Notes: generated by a model not told the origin, from the letters alone. A stretch of 64,000 bases of DNA from Bacteroidetes bacterium SW_9_63_38 (GCA_003022435.1 PXUA01000013.1:1-64000); one strand, 5' to 3'; counted from the stretch's first letter, positions 17,762 to 27,530 are shown. Numbers and translations are program-made.

Positions 17762-20002
17762 ATGATACAGGCATCGGCAGTCCCAGAGAAGGAAGACATT
17801 GACGTTGACGAGCAGTTTCACAACCAACTCGAAGAGCTTCTTCGCCTATGTCGGGAGCACCTTCCGTCGGTCGACGAAGACATGGTCCGTCGTGCCTTTC
17901 GGCTCAGCTACTGGGCCCATCGCAACGACTGGCGTGAATCTGGAGAGCGGTATATCAGTCATCCGCTGTCGGTCGCGATAATCGTGGCGCGGGACATCGG
18001 GCTCGATGACATCAGCGTGGCGGCGGCGCTTCTGCACGATGTTGTGGAGGACACCGAGCTTTCCCTGGACCTTATCCGGGAAGAGTTTGGAGACACGATG
18101 GAGAACATTACTGACGGCCTCACGAAGATCAGCGGCGTGTTCGACAGTCGCGAGCTCGGCCAGGCTGAGAACGTGCGCAAGCTCATGCTCTCGATGGCGA
18201 CAGACCTCCGCGTTATCCTGGTGAAGTTTGCGGACCGGCTCCACAACATGCGGACGATTGAGGCGCTGCCGAAGAAGAAGCAGATGAAGAAGGCCAGCGA
18301 AACGCAGGATCTCTTCGCGCCGCTGGCCCACCGCTTCGGGCTGTTCAGCATCAAGAGCGAGCTTCAGGATCTGTCCTTCAAGATCCTTAATCCGGACACC
18401 TACGAGCATATCGTGTCGACCCTGGAGGAGATGGCCGAGGAGCGAGAGGCGTACATCGCGGAATTTATTGAGCCGCTAGAAGAGCGGCTGGAAGAGGAAG
18501 GGTATGAGTTTGACGTGTATGGGCGGGTGAAGAATGTCTACTCCATCCACCGCAAGATGAAGCGGAAGAATAAGCCGATCGGTGAGATCTACGACATCTT
18601 TGCGATCAGGGTGGTGCTGCAAGACGGTGGCAAGAAGGGAAAAGAGGACTGCTGGCGGGTCTACTCGCTCGTGACGGATCTGTATAAGCCCCTCCCCGAG
18701 CGTTTTCGAGACTTTATCTCTGTGCCGAAGTCCAACGGGTATCAGAGTCTGCACACCACCGTCTTCGGACCGGAGGGGCGGCGTGTCGAGGTGCAGATTC
18801 GGACGCAGGAGATGCACGAAGTGGCTGAGCGGGGGGTGGCGGCACACTGGAAGTACAAGGAGGGCACCGAGAACGTTGACGAGGAAATGGAGCAGTTCCT
18901 GGAGTGGGTACGGGATCTGCTCGAAAACCCCGAGCCCGACGAAGCGACGGAGTTCGTCAAGGAGTTTCGTCTCAACCTGTACGACGAGGAGATCTACGTC
19001 TTCACGCCGCAGGGCGACCTGATGACGCTGCCGCAGGGGGCGACGCCGGTCGACTTTGCGTTCAAAGTGCACACTGAGGTCGGCATGCAGTGCATTGGGG
19101 CGAAAGTGAACGGAAAGATGGTGCCCCTGTCCCACGAACTCGCCAGCGGCGATCAGGTCGAAGTCATTACCTCGAAGAAACAGCAGCCGAATCCCGACTG
19201 GATCAATTTCGTCGTCACCCACAAGGCGCGGAGCCGCATCCGGCAGTGGACTAATGAGGAGCGTCGCAAGGCGGTGGAGTTGGGCAAAGAGATTTGGGAC
19301 AAAGAGAAGGACCAGGCCAACCTCGAAATCAGCGATCAGGACCTGCAGGAGGTGGCGCACGAGCTGAAATTTCCGGATCTCCAGCAGCTCTTTTACGAAA
19401 TCGGGAAGGGCCTCTACGATCCAGGGGAGCTGGTGGATGTCATTAAGGGCGACACCCAGAAAGAACAGGAAGAGGAGGAGGAAGAAGACGATGAAGCCCT
19501 TAAGGAACGGTTTGAGCGTTTTCTGGACTCGGCGCAGGAGTCGACCAAGCAGACGCTCGTGATTAACGGGGAGGTTCAAAAGGACTTGGCGGTCAACTAC
19601 GCCTCCTGCTGCAATCCCATTCCCGGCGACGAGGTGTTCGGCTTCGTGAGTCGGACCGGAACGATCAACATTCACCGTTCGAACTGTCGGAATGCGTCCG
19701 ACCTGCTGGTGAACCAGTCCGACCGGATTTTGGAGGTCGACTGGAGCCACCAGAAAGACGTGCAATTCGTTGCGGCCCTTCGGTTGATGGGAGAGGACCG
19801 CGTCGGGATGGTGAACGACATCACGACGGTGATCTCAAAGAATCTCAAGACTAATATCCGGTCGCTGACGATCGACACGGAGGACGGGATCTTTTCGGGA
19901 ACGATCATGCTCCACGTGTCCGACCTAGAGCACCTGCAGCGTCTGATGGAGCGTCTTAAGCGCATCGACGGAATTCACGGCGTGTACCGATTTGAAGAGT
20001 AG
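17762..20002 (+). CDS. rel: Bifunctional (p)ppGpp synthetase/hydrolase, RelA/SpoT family
   Basis: 746 aa, full length. Hydrolase HD domain about 45-200 (SHPLSVAIIVA, HD pair at 92-93 in LLHDVVEDT, VKFADRLHNMRT); synthetase domain about 240-360 (VYSIHRKMKRKNKPIGEIYD, SVPKSNGYQSLHTTV); TGS about 405-465 (EEIYVFTPQGDLMTLPQGAT); conserved-cysteine domain (NYASCCNPIPGDEV, HRSNC) about 615-650; ACT at the end. Both HD and synthetase motifs look intact, so it should make and degrade the stringent alarmone. Monocistronic, after the ribosomal terminator. Confidence 0.95.
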   Translation: MIQASAVPEKEDIDVDEQFHNQLEELLRLCREHLPSVDEDMVRRAFRLSYWAHRNDWRESGERYISHPLSVAIIVARDIGLDDISVAAALLHDVVEDTELSLDLIREEFGDTMENITDGLTKISGVFDSRELGQAENVRKLMLSMATDLRVILVKFADRLHNMRTIEALPKKKQMKKASETQDLFAPLAHRFGLFSIKSELQDLSFKILNPDTYEHIVSTLEEMAEEREAYIAEFIEPLEERLEEEGYEFDVYGRVKNVYSIHRKMKRKNKPIGEIYDIFAIRVVLQDGGKKGKEDCWRVYSLVTDLYKPLPERFRDFISVPKSNGYQSLHTTVFGPEGRRVEVQIRTQEMHEVAERGVAAHWKYKEGTENVDEEMEQFLEWVRDLLENPEPDEATEFVKEFRLNLYDEEIYVFTPQGDLMTLPQGATPVDFAFKVHTEVGMQCIGAKVNGKMVPLSHELASGDQVEVITSKKQQPNPDWINFVVTHKARSRIRQWTNEERRKAVELGKEIWDKEKDQANLEISDQDLQEVAHELKFPDLQQLFYEIGKGLYDPGELVDVIKGDTQKEQEEEEEEDDEALKERFERFLDSAQESTKQTLVINGEVQKDLAVNYASCCNPIPGDEVFGFVSRTGTINIHRSNCRNASDLLVNQSDRILEVDWSHQKDVQFVAALRLMGEDRVGMVNDITTVISKNLKTNIRSLTIDTEDGIFSGTIMLHVSDLEHLQRLMERLKRIDGIHGVYRFEE

Positions 20003-20171
20003 GGCCATGTGAAAAGGGCTGCGCGCGTTTGGCTGGTGCCTTGGGAGACTCCTTACACGGAGTACGGAGGGGGCTGGATACCCCCTGCCGCGCGGAGAGA
20101 CGGGAGGCGCACCTTCCTCGATTCACCGGTCCGTCCCGTTTGTTCTTATTCAATGACTGCACCAAGCCGCC

Positions 20172-20552
20172 ATGTCTGATCGAACGGAGACGCTTACGAA
20201 GAAAGATGTTGCCCGGCGCGTGGCTGAAAAGATGGATTGTCCATTATACAAGGCCAAGCCCTGGGTGCGGGCGGTATTGATGGCAATGGGGGATCTGCTG
20301 GTGGAGGCCGATCCCGAGCGCCGACTGGAGCTCCGCGACTTCGGTGTCTTTGAGGTGAAGAAAACCAAGGCGAAGCCGACGGCGCGCAATCCGCAGACAA
20401 ATGAGACGGTGTTCGTTCCCAGTCGCCGGAAGACGCACTTCAAGCCCGGCAAGCGAATTCGCGAAGTACTGAAAACACCGCTCCGGGAACTGGGGTATTC
20501 GGTGCCGGAGGGAAGTGCCGACGAGCCGGACGAGGCCGATGGCGACGAGTAA
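20172..20552 (+). CDS. HU/IHF-family DNA-binding protein
   Basis: 126 aa, longer than the 90-100 of HU. LTKKDVARRVAEKMDC is the N-terminal helix pair; LELRDFGVFEVKKTKAKPTA RNPQTNETVFVPSRR is the beta arm with the DNA-intercalating proline motif (RNPQT); HFKPGKRIREVL completes the fold. The C-terminal 25 residues are acidic (SADEPDEADGDE). It should bend or compact DNA. Lies 170 bp after rel and close before ruvX. HU versus IHF cannot be decided by eye. Confidence 0.9.
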   Translation: MSDRTETLTKKDVARRVAEKMDCPLYKAKPWVRAVLMAMGDLLVEADPERRLELRDFGVFEVKKTKAKPTARNPQTNETVFVPSRRKTHFKPGKRIREVLKTPLRELGYSVPEGSADEPDEADGDE

Positions 20553-20644
20553 GCGTCTTGGTTTGGCCAGGCATTCCCAGTCCTTTGGGGGTGGGCGTCG
20601 AGGGGCTTTGCTCCGCTGGACCCGTTCCATCCACTGTTTTCGTC

Positions 20645-21082
20645 GTGCCTGTGGCTGCACTGGACTCACCCTCTCGGATTGTCGGGGCAGATGTCGGTAC
20701 CAAGCGCGTCGGCCTCGCCACGTCCGATCCGCTTCGACTCTTTGCGCAAGTGGAAGGCACGTACCCGCCCGACGAGGCCCTTGATACGATTGCGTCACTC
20801 AACGACGAGGAAGGGATTGAGGTTATAGTCGTGGGATGGCCGCTCACGGAGGCGGGCGAAGAGGGAGAGGCGACCGAGATGGTGGAGGGATTCGTAGAGC
20901 GCCTATGTGAGACTCTCGGCCCCGTGCCTGTAGAGCGTCGCGACGAGCGGTACACCTCGGAAATGGCCAAGGATTTGTTGCGGCGGGCCGGCGTTTCGCA
21001 GCCGGGGCGGTACGACAAGGGACGCGTCGACGCCGCGGCCGCCGCCGTGATTCTCCAAGACTACCTCGATAGCAGGTCGTAG
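20645..21082 (+). CDS. ruvX: Putative Holliday junction resolvase / pre-16S rRNA nuclease
   Basis: 145 aa from GTG 20645; GTG 20651 is also possible, and the frame is open upstream to 20558. The RNase H-like fold shows SRIVGADVGTKRVGLATSDP (first catalytic Asp), VIVVGWPLTEAGEEGEAT (Glu-containing strand), VERRDERYTS and the C-terminal YDKGRVDAAAAAVILQDYL (final Asp). The YqgF/RuvX family processes the 5' end of 16S rRNA in E. coli. Convergent with the DUF72 gene 10 bp downstream. Confidence 0.88.
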   Translation: MPVAALDSPSRIVGADVGTKRVGLATSDPLRLFAQVEGTYPPDEALDTIASLNDEEGIEVIVVGWPLTEAGEEGEATEMVEGFVERLCETLGPVPVERRDERYTSEMAKDLLRRAGVSQPGRYDKGRVDAAAAAVILQDYLDSRS

Positions 21083-21092
21083 TTCTTGAGGG

Positions 21093-22148
21093 TTAAGCGC
21101 CCTGTCGCTTTTCCTCCTCGTCCAGAATTCGGTGGGCGATGGTGCGTGCCAGATCAGGCGCGTTGCCCCAGGCCCGGTTGTTGGCAATCAGGTTGAGGGT
21201 GGCATTGGCCGCGTCGGCCCGGTAGGCGAGGGCCGTGGCGTCGAGCACCATGTCGTGGGCCTGCTCGGTCTCGCTGAGCTCCGGGGTGGGGGCGTCGAAC
21301 GGGTACGCTTGGGCGTAGGCATCCGCGTACTTCACGTCGCGGGGCGTGAGCAGCCGTGACACCACTTGGTCGTTGGCCGCCGTGAAGCGCTCGCCACACG
21401 TTGCCCACTGCTCGCGAATGGCGGGCAGCCACGTCCAGTGGCTGAACACGTGTCCCAGCCCCCGGGCGGCGAGCCAGTCGAAGTAGTTGGGCGAGAGCAG
21501 GTGCTCGGACCGCAGCTCCAGGTGCATCTGCGCGTCGTTCGGCAGGGCCGTAAAGAAATCGTCGAGCTGCTGCACGTTGGCGTCCGGCGACGGGCTGTCG
21601 GCCACGCGCTGGTACTCCTGCTGGAAGATGAGGCCCGACAGCCGGTCGCTCAGAAGCTCCACGGCGGGCTTGTGGAACGTCTCGATGTAGGCCTCGACAT
21701 CCAGAAAATCGGGGTTGTCGATGAACTCGCCCTTCCGCCGGATCGACCGGGCAAAGAATTTCTGGGGGGCTTTCAGCAAAAAGGACGCGTCGTCCGGGGC
21801 GTGGTCGAGGTAGTTGGAGAGCACGAAGTAGTTGGAGGAGGCCTCGCCGTCTTCGAGCAGGGGCCGGTAGAAGGTGAAGTCCAACTCGAGCACCTCGAAG
21901 TGCTCGAAGTATGTATGCACCGACTCGATGGGCACCTGTCGTTCCTCGTACTTCTGGCCCTGCAGGGTGCGGGTGCGGGAGGACACGCGGTCGGCGTAGT
22001 CGGCTTCCGGGTAGATTTGGCCGATCCAGCCGGCGTAGCGGTCGCTGGCCGTCCCGAAGCGGACGTGGGGATGGATGCCGCGCAGGTCGTAGTTGTCGAT
22101 GGCCGTCCGGCGGTCGGCCATCGGACGGTTCGGGGAGGGCGTGGTCAT
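21093..22148 (-). CDS. DUF72 (YecE-like) protein
   Basis: 351 aa from ATG 22148; an upstream in-frame ATG at 22202 would overlap the HIT gene. HPHVRFGTASDRYAGWIGQI, YFEHFEVLELDFTFYRPL, the central FLLKAPQKFF and the C-terminal ANNRAWGNAPDLAR match the DUF72 TIM-barrel pattern (FKAP, NNH-like end). The family is of unknown function with a presumed phosphate-binding barrel. The canonical C-terminal NNH is here NNR. Probably co-transcribed with the HIT gene upstream (19 bp apart). Confidence 0.85.
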   Translation of the reverse strand: MTTPSPNRPMADRRTAIDNYDLRGIHPHVRFGTASDRYAGWIGQIYPEADYADRVSSRTRTLQGQKYEERQVPIESVHTYFEHFEVLELDFTFYRPLLEDGEASSNYFVLSNYLDHAPDDASFLLKAPQKFFARSIRRKGEFIDNPDFLDVEAYIETFHKPAVELLSDRLSGLIFQQEYQRVADSPSPDANVQQLDDFFTALPNDAQMHLELRSEHLLSPNYFDWLAARGLGHVFSHWTWLPAIREQWATCGERFTAANDQVVSRLLTPRDVKYADAYAQAYPFDAPTPELSETEQAHDMVLDATALAYRADAANATLNLIANNRAWGNAPDLARTIAHRILDEEEKRQGA

Positions 22149-22167
22149 GGAAGGGCAGCAGGGGACG

Positions 22168-22692
22168 TTAGCGGGAGGCGGAAGAGGACGCGTCGTCGTC
22201 AATGACGGCGCGGAGTTTGTCGTAGGTGGTCGAGAGGTCTTCGGGAAGGACCCGCGTCTCGGCGGTCGTGGACATAAAGTTGGTGTCGCCGGTCCAACGA
22301 GGCACGACGTGCACGTGCATGTGCTCGGGGATGCCCGCCCCCGCCGCGGCGCCCAGGTTCATGCCGACATTGACCCCCTCGGGAGAGAGCGTTGCCTCCA
22401 GCCATCCGATACAGCGGCCGATGGTGGTGGCGATTGCGGTCTGCTCCGCCGCGGTGAGGACCCGATATGTGTCCACCTCGCGGTACGGGACGATTAGCAG
22501 ATGGCCGTTGTTGTAGGGGTACAGGTTCATGATGACGAAGACCTGCTCGCCGCGCCATAGGATGAGGTTTTCGGGGTCGTTGTCTTCCTCCAGCAACTGC
22601 GTAAAAATGGAGGCGGTGTCGGAGGGGGGAGGCGTGCGGTCTGCGGCCTCGGCCACGTACTCCGACCGCCAGGGGCTCCACATTCGATCCAT
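22168..22692 (-). CDS. HIT-family nucleotide hydrolase/transferase
   Basis: 174 aa. MWSPWRSEYV at the start and FVIMNLYPYNNGHLLIVPYR lead to the histidine triad HMHVHVVPRW (about residues 122-131). The MWSPWR N-terminus is typical of the Ap4A phosphorylase-like branch (Ap4A, ADP-sulfurylase type). The catalytic His is the middle of HxHxH. Cleaves nucleoside phosphates; exact substrate unknown. Head-to-tail with the DUF72 gene; divergent from the PHP gene 120 bp away. Confidence 0.9.
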   Translation of the reverse strand: MDRMWSPWRSEYVAEAADRTPPPSDTASIFTQLLEEDNDPENLILWRGEQVFVIMNLYPYNNGHLLIVPYREVDTYRVLTAAEQTAIATTIGRCIGWLEATLSPEGVNVGMNLGAAAGAGIPEHMHVHVVPRWTGDTNFMSTTAETRVLPEDLSTTYDKLRAVIDDDASSSASR

Positions 22693-22812
22693 CGATCATA
22701 GGGAATTCGTCGCAAAGAACGGAGAAGGACGACAGTCATAGCGTAAACTCAGGGCGTGTAGTGCAGTTCGGTAGTACCGAGCGCATTTTTCCGTCCTGAG
22801 CCGAGTTGTGAA

Positions 22813-23655
22813 ATGCCCCGACCGAGTGACGAGTCCCCCGTCTATGCCGACCTGCACACCCACACGTTGTGCTCCGACGGTACCAAGTCCCCCTCCGCCC
22901 TCGTGGCGGCCGCCGATGCACGGGGCCTCCAAGGGCTTGCCGTCACCGACCACGACACGGTCGCGGGCGTGGCCGAGGCCCAGCGGACGGCGGAACGAGG
23001 GCCGGATGTCATTCCGGGCGTCGAACTCAGTGCCGCGCTGGAGGACGACGAAGTCCACCTCCTGGCGTACGGCATCGATCCGACGCACGAGGCGTTGCAG
23101 GACCATCTGCAATGGATGCGCGACGCGCGACGCCGACGGGCCCAGAAGATGATCGAGCAACTGCGGGGACACGGGCTTTCGATTCCAGAGGACGCGCTGT
23201 CGGCGCAAGAGGGAGGCGCGTCGGCCGTGGGGCGTCCCCACGTGGCCGCCGTCCTGGTAGCCGAAGGGCACGTGGACACGACGCGGGAGGCCTTCGAACA
23301 GTACCTGGGGCGCGATGGGCTGGGCTTCGTAGCCAAGCCTCGGGTCCCGGCGGCCGACGTGCTGGCGCTGGTACACCGCGTTGGCGGAATTGGGGTGCTA
23401 GCCCATCCGGGCGATTGGATGAGCAGCCGACACCTTCGGCGGCTCGTGCACGCAGGGCTCGACGGCATTGAGGTGCACCATCCCTCGCATCGCCCGTCTC
23501 TTGCCATGTACTACCGGCGGCAAGCCGACGGTCACGACCTCATTGTCACCGGCGGCTCCGACTATCATGGGCGCACGGAGCGGGAGGAACGCCACTTCGG
23601 CGCGACTGGGATGTCCGAGCCCGAGTGGGAACGATTCCGGGCGGCGCTCGCGTAA
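22813..23655 (+). CDS. PHP-domain phosphoesterase
   Basis: 280 aa. The four PHP motifs are visible: [17 protein letters not shown] (HxH), [11 protein letters not shown] (DHD), VIPGVELSA (E), and later [10 protein letters not shown] (H) and [10 protein letters not shown] (DxH). The arrangement matches the RNase AM / 3',5'-nucleoside bisphosphatase branch (YciV-like), which removes 5' nucleotides from rRNA precursors in E. coli; substrate is inferred only. ribH follows after 40 bp and may be co-transcribed. Confidence 0.9.
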   Translation: MPRPSDESPVYADLHTHTLCSDGTKSPSALVAAADARGLQGLAVTDHDTVAGVAEAQRTAERGPDVIPGVELSAALEDDEVHLLAYGIDPTHEALQDHLQWMRDARRRRAQKMIEQLRGHGLSIPEDALSAQEGGASAVGRPHVAAVLVAEGHVDTTREAFEQYLGRDGLGFVAKPRVPAADVLALVHRVGGIGVLAHPGDWMSSRHLRRLVHAGLDGIEVHHPSHRPSLAMYYRRQADGHDLIVTGGSDYHGRTEREERHFGATGMSEPEWERFRAALA

Positions 23656-23695
23656 CAGCCCCGCTTATTTTTATCGGTCAAGCCTGCAGGCCCCC

Positions 23696-24163
23696 ATGCC
23701 CACATACCTGGAAGGAGATCTCGTCGTTGAGGACGACCAGCAGTTTGCGATTATCGTCGGCCGCTTCAACGAGTTCATCACGGACGAAATGCTGGAGGGG
23801 GCCCTCGACACCCTTCGCCGCCACGGGGCCGACATGGACGCCGTCACCGTTGTGCATGTGCCGGGCTCGCTCGAAATTCCTGTTGTTGCTCAGAAGTGCG
23901 CACGGTCCGGCGACTACGATGCTGTAATCTGCATCGGCGCAGTAATCCGCGGAGCGACCGATCACTTCGACTACGTGTGCTCCGGGGTGTCCAGCGGCAC
24001 GATGCAGGCCTCCCTGGATACGGAGGTGCCGGTCATTTTCGGGGTCATCACGACCGACACCATTCAGCAAGCCATTGAGCGGGCGGGCACCAAGGCCGGA
24101 AACAAGGGCAGCGATGCCGCCGCCACGGCCATCGAGATGGCCAACCTAATGGGAGAGCTGTAG
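23696..24163 (+). CDS. ribH: 6,7-dimethyl-8-ribityllumazine synthase
   Basis: 155 aa from ATG 23696 (MPTYLEGDL). [60 protein letters not shown] and [20 protein letters not shown] are the lumazine synthase signatures, including the catalytic His in TDHFDYV. Condenses 3,4-dihydroxybutanone phosphate with the pyrimidine intermediate to give the riboflavin precursor; usually a 60-mer. The other rib genes are not in the window. Confidence 0.95.
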   Translation: MPTYLEGDLVVEDDQQFAIIVGRFNEFITDEMLEGALDTLRRHGADMDAVTVVHVPGSLEIPVVAQKCARSGDYDAVICIGAVIRGATDHFDYVCSGVSSGTMQASLDTEVPVIFGVITTDTIQQAIERAGTKAGNKGSDAAATAIEMANLMGEL

Positions 24164-24271
24164 GGTAAGGCGGACCCGTCCATTGAAAGTTCACGCCCCG
24201 CGACGGGGAAGGCATGAAACGTATCGGTCAGAATTTTCGTCATAGAGAGCAGAGTAATAGAGGCTTTCATG

Positions 24272-24345
24272 GTGGACGTAGCTCAGTCGGTTAGAGCGCC
24301 AGGTTGTGGTCCTGGAGGCCGTGGGTTCAAATCCCACCGTTCACC
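24272..24345 (+). tRNA. tRNA-His (GTG)
   Basis: Clover-leaf visible: acceptor gtggacg with cgttcac (one G-U), D stem gctc/gagc, anticodon stem ccagg/cctgg with loop ttgtggt, T stem gtggg/cccac with ttcaaat. The anticodon GTG reads His codons. A G precedes the acceptor (24271), fitting the extra G-1 of tRNA-His opposite the C discriminator. CCA is not encoded. Confidence 0.95.
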
Positions 24346-24390
24346 CTTTTTCAGCACGGGCGCTGGAGATTGGTGCCGGAGACTTTTCGT

Positions 24391-24465
24391 GCCGCGTTCG
24401 TCTAGCCTGGTCCAGGACGCCGGCTTTTCACGCCGGTAACACGGGTTCAAATCCCGTACGCGGTA
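24391..24465 (+). tRNA. tRNA-Glu (TTC)
   Basis: Acceptor gccgcgt with acgcggt (first pair G-U), anticodon stem ccggc/gccgg, loop ttttcac giving anticodon TTC, T stem acggg/cccgt. CCA is not encoded. It lies 45 bp after tRNA-His and is followed by a strong terminator, so the two are probably one transcript. Confidence 0.95.
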
Positions 24466-24487
24466 CATTTTGTTACGCGCATTACAG

Positions 24488-24519
24488 GACCTCGGAGGAT
24501 GCGCTCCGAGGTCTTTTTT
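24488..24519 (+). terminator. Terminator of the tRNA-His/tRNA-Glu unit
   Basis: A perfect 10-bp stem, gacctcggag (24488-24497) with ctccgaggtc (24504-24513), loop gatgcg, then six T. Strong intrinsic terminator 22 bp after tRNA-Glu. Confidence 0.92.
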
Positions 24520-25056
24520 GGTTCGGAGCGGAGGCTGGGGATGAGAATCGGGCTGAGCCTCCCGAATTGCTCCGACGTAGTCGCGAGAAGAGGTCCAATT
24601 CTGCCATCATAGGCCCCGAATCGTCTCTGTAGAACCTGTCCTTATCGTGCAGCGCCGGTATAGAAGGGTTTACAACCGGACGAATTCTCGTTTCAGGCCG
24701 CAACTGAGGGCGCTGGCCGGTTCCAGCTGGCGTTTGTAGACGGATAGCGGCGCGGTCGGCCGGTTGTGCTTTGAACTGTCCGGCACTGATTTTATCTTGA
24801 TCAAAGCCTTTTCTTGAAAAGGCATAGCTTTTGGTGTAACATTCCCCTGTCGGGTGAAGAGAAACGAGAGCACTCTTGTCTCCGGCATCCGTACTAGGGG
24901 TCAGTCAAGCCGAAAGTGTCGAGTGCCGAATTGAGAAGGATGCTTCGATGGGTGCCCCCAACGGGCTGAAGGGCATTATCAATCCGTGCTCCCCTCGACA
25001 CAGCTTGATGCACCACTAGATCGACGGCACGATCATCAACGTCAGGATCACCCGCT
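24520..25056. other. Intergenic interval before the pseudokinase gene
   Basis: About 540 bp with no supportable gene. The only clear structures are two neighbouring palindromes at 24797-24823. A 72-codon minus-strand frame (24670-24888) has no family resemblance and was left out. The promoter of the next gene should lie in the second half. Confidence 0.5.
24797..24823. promoter_or_regulatory. Paired palindromes upstream of the pseudokinase gene
   Basis: ttgatcaa (24797-24804) is immediately followed by gccttttc tt gaaaaggc (24806-24823), a perfect 8-bp inverted repeat. They lie about 235 bp before the start codon at 25057. Could be operator sites or a hairpin; no factor is implied by the sequence. 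Confidence 0.35.
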
Positions 25057-27492
25057 ATGGAACTGTCACCGCTCACCGTACTCAACCAGCGGTATACAGT
25101 CAAACGGACGCTTGGAGAGCCGGGCCCGTTTGACATCACGTACATGGGGCAGGATGTCGACTCGGACGACGAGTTCATCATCCGAGAGTTTTTCCCCGTG
25201 CACTTGGTGACGCGAGAGGAGGAGAAAACCTCCGCTGAAATGAAGGGGGAAGAGGAGGCTGAGCTCTTTGACTCAGGACTCGAATACTTCAGTAAGGAGT
25301 CGCAGGTTTTGGCGGAGCTCGATCACAAGGCATTGCCGTCCTCCTACGACACCTTTGAAGCCAATGGCACCTACTACCGGGTGCGGCCGCACCCCCCGAG
25401 TATGTCCCTTGCGAAGGGGTTCGAGAATAAGGGCAAGGTGTCGGAGAAGGCAGCCCTGACGATCATGATGCCGATTCTCGAAGCGCTTCATACGTCGCAC
25501 GAGACGGGGTTGTATCACGGGGGGGTATCGCCCCGAACGATCCGGCTACTGGAGGGCGGCGACGTGCTTCTTACCGGGTTCCGAGGCGCCTACCTCCAGC
25601 TGGCCCGCGAAACTGGAAAGATGTCCGAGCTGGTGCAGCCGGGCACGAGTGCCGTCGAGCAATATACCCCGCGTGGGCAGCAGGGCCCCTGGACGGATGT
25701 TTACGCCGCCGCGGCGACGATCTGCCAGATGGTGACTGGAAAAGAGTTGCCGGAGGCCACCGATCGGCTGGAAGGCGAAGACACCCTTGAGGAGTTGGTT
25801 CAGGACGCCGACGCCTTTTCGGGGCCGGGGGTGCGGGAGGCACTCGTGGATGCACTGGCCGTCGATCCGTCGCAGCGCCTGCAGTCGATCGAGGCCCTCA
25901 AGAACGCCCTCACCGAGTCGTCCACTGGGTACGACGAAGCGGAAGAAGAAGCTTCGTACTCGATCATGGATGTGGAGCCGGAGGCCAGCGGCGAGACGGA
26001 GGAGATCGGCGACGACGAGGTGGAGGTGCTATCGGCGAGTGCGGACCGGTCTGCTCGCCCGGGCGGGCGCTCCTCGCGCCAGCAGCAGTCCTCGTCGAGC
26101 AACACGGCGCTTCTCATTGGTATTCCAATTCTGCTGGTGGCGCTTGGAGGCGGGGCGTGGTTCATGATGTCCTCTTCCTCGAGCAAGTCGGCCAGCGGTC
26201 CTAGCAGCGCGTACAAGAACATGCGGGCCCAGGCCGACTCCCTCTTCAAATCCGAGAATTATCAACAGGCTGAGTTTTTCTATAACCAGGCCCTGCAACT
26301 GAAAGGGGATCACCAGTACATTCGGAAGCGGCTGGCGCGCCTGCAGGAGATTCAGGCAGAGAGCAGCGAGAAGCGGTACCAGCGGCAAGTGGCCCGTGGG
26401 GACTCAATTAAAGACAAGGCAGACTCGCTCTTTCAGCAAGGCAACCTGAGCCAAGCTTCGAGCGAGTACTCAAAGGCACTCGGAGTCTTTTACTCGGCTC
26501 AGAACATCAAACCGAAATCGGGACAGGCCAAACAGCAGATTAGTGCGATTCAGCAGCGCCAGGAGCAGATTGCGAGGGAGCAGGCACAGAAGGTCGCCGA
26601 GGCGAGCAGTGGCAACCAACAGCAATCCGATCAGGGGGTCAGCATCGGTCAGCTGGCAGAATTCTTCAAGAAGCGGGGCGACCGCCAGCTCCAGGCCGGA
26701 AACACCCAGGCGGCCATCGACAAGTACGAGCAGGCGCTGGAGTATCGGCCAGACGACGACCAGCTGAAGAGCAAGGTGAAAGAATTGAAGTCCCGACTCG
26801 AAGAGAAGCAGGGACGTGAGACGTTTCGGGAGAACTACAACAAGGGCCGTCGCCTGCTACGGGCTGGGAAATTCAAAAAAGCGCAGAAGGTGTTCGAAAA
26901 GGCGAAAGAGGTGATGCCGAATGAACCGCGTCTCCAGCAGGCGATGGAGACGACCGAAAAGATGATCAAGCAGGAGAAGCAGCGCACGCGGAAGTACGAG
27001 CGCTACCGTGCTACGGGTGACTCCCTCTTCAAGGCCGGGGCCTATGATCAGGCCATCTCCAACTTCCGGAATGCGCTGAAAATCCGTGAGAATGACGAAT
27101 ACATTAAGACGCGCATTGAGGAGGCGAACCGGGAGATCGAGCAGCTCCGGTTGGCGAAAAAGCAGATGAAGGAGAAGGGGGGCAAGCAGGTTGTTGACGA
27201 GACCGGCGTGTACGAGCGCGTGGACCAGAAGCCGATGGTGAAGGGCGGCATGGCCACCCTGACGCGCAATGCGACGTATCCGGAAGGCGCCAGCCAGAGA
27301 GGGCGTGTGTACGTCCAGACCACCGTTGAGTCCGACGGCAGTGTGCGAGGCGCTGAGGTGGTGCGCGGACTGAGCAAGCCGTTGAACCAGGAAGCTCTGC
27401 GAGTCGTGAAGGGGGCGGAGTTCTCCCCAGGCAAGTACAAAGGAAAGGCTGTCCCCGCCCGCAAGACGGTGTACGTCCAGTTCCGACCGTAG
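25057..27492 (+). CDS. Pseudokinase-TPR-TonB fusion membrane protein
   Basis: 811 aa. Residues 1-290 follow the Ser/Thr kinase fold, but key residues are replaced: the VAIK lysine is Arg43 (FIIREFFP), the HRD loop is HGGVSPR (154-160), and the DFG position reads TGF (173-175). An acidic linker leads to one membrane span (about 350-371, LLIGIPILLVALGGGAWF). Residues about 385-710 hold TPR-like repeats (YQQAEFFYNQALQLKGD, AAIDKYEQALEYRPDD, YDQAISNFRNALKIREND). The last 90 residues are a TonB C-terminal domain (GRVYVQTTVESDGSVRGAEV, YKGKAVPARKTVYVQF). Predicted cytoplasmic sensor linked to a periplasmic partner. Closed by a strong hairpin. Confidence 0.88.
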   Translation: MELSPLTVLNQRYTVKRTLGEPGPFDITYMGQDVDSDDEFIIREFFPVHLVTREEEKTSAEMKGEEEAELFDSGLEYFSKESQVLAELDHKALPSSYDTFEANGTYYRVRPHPPSMSLAKGFENKGKVSEKAALTIMMPILEALHTSHETGLYHGGVSPRTIRLLEGGDVLLTGFRGAYLQLARETGKMSELVQPGTSAVEQYTPRGQQGPWTDVYAAAATICQMVTGKELPEATDRLEGEDTLEELVQDADAFSGPGVREALVDALAVDPSQRLQSIEALKNALTESSTGYDEAEEEASYSIMDVEPEASGETEEIGDDEVEVLSASADRSARPGGRSSRQQQSSSSNTALLIGIPILLVALGGGAWFMMSSSSSKSASGPSSAYKNMRAQADSLFKSENYQQAEFFYNQALQLKGDHQYIRKRLARLQEIQAESSEKRYQRQVARGDSIKDKADSLFQQGNLSQASSEYSKALGVFYSAQNIKPKSGQAKQQISAIQQRQEQIAREQAQKVAEASSGNQQQSDQGVSIGQLAEFFKKRGDRQLQAGNTQAAIDKYEQALEYRPDDDQLKSKVKELKSRLEEKQGRETFRENYNKGRRLLRAGKFKKAQKVFEKAKEVMPNEPRLQQAMETTEKMIKQEKQRTRKYERYRATGDSLFKAGAYDQAISNFRNALKIRENDEYIKTRIEEANREIEQLRLAKKQMKEKGGKQVVDETGVYERVDQKPMVKGGMATLTRNATYPEGASQRGRVYVQTTVESDGSVRGAEVVRGLSKPLNQEALRVVKGAEFSPGKYKGKAVPARKTVYVQFRP

Positions 27493-27530
27493 CGTTCAGG
27501 AAGTGGATCCCAGTCGCTTTCGCGACACAG

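Noticed and set aside
24306..24632. A 108-codon coding frame over the tRNA genes
   Set aside because: It overlaps two well-formed tRNAs and a terminator.
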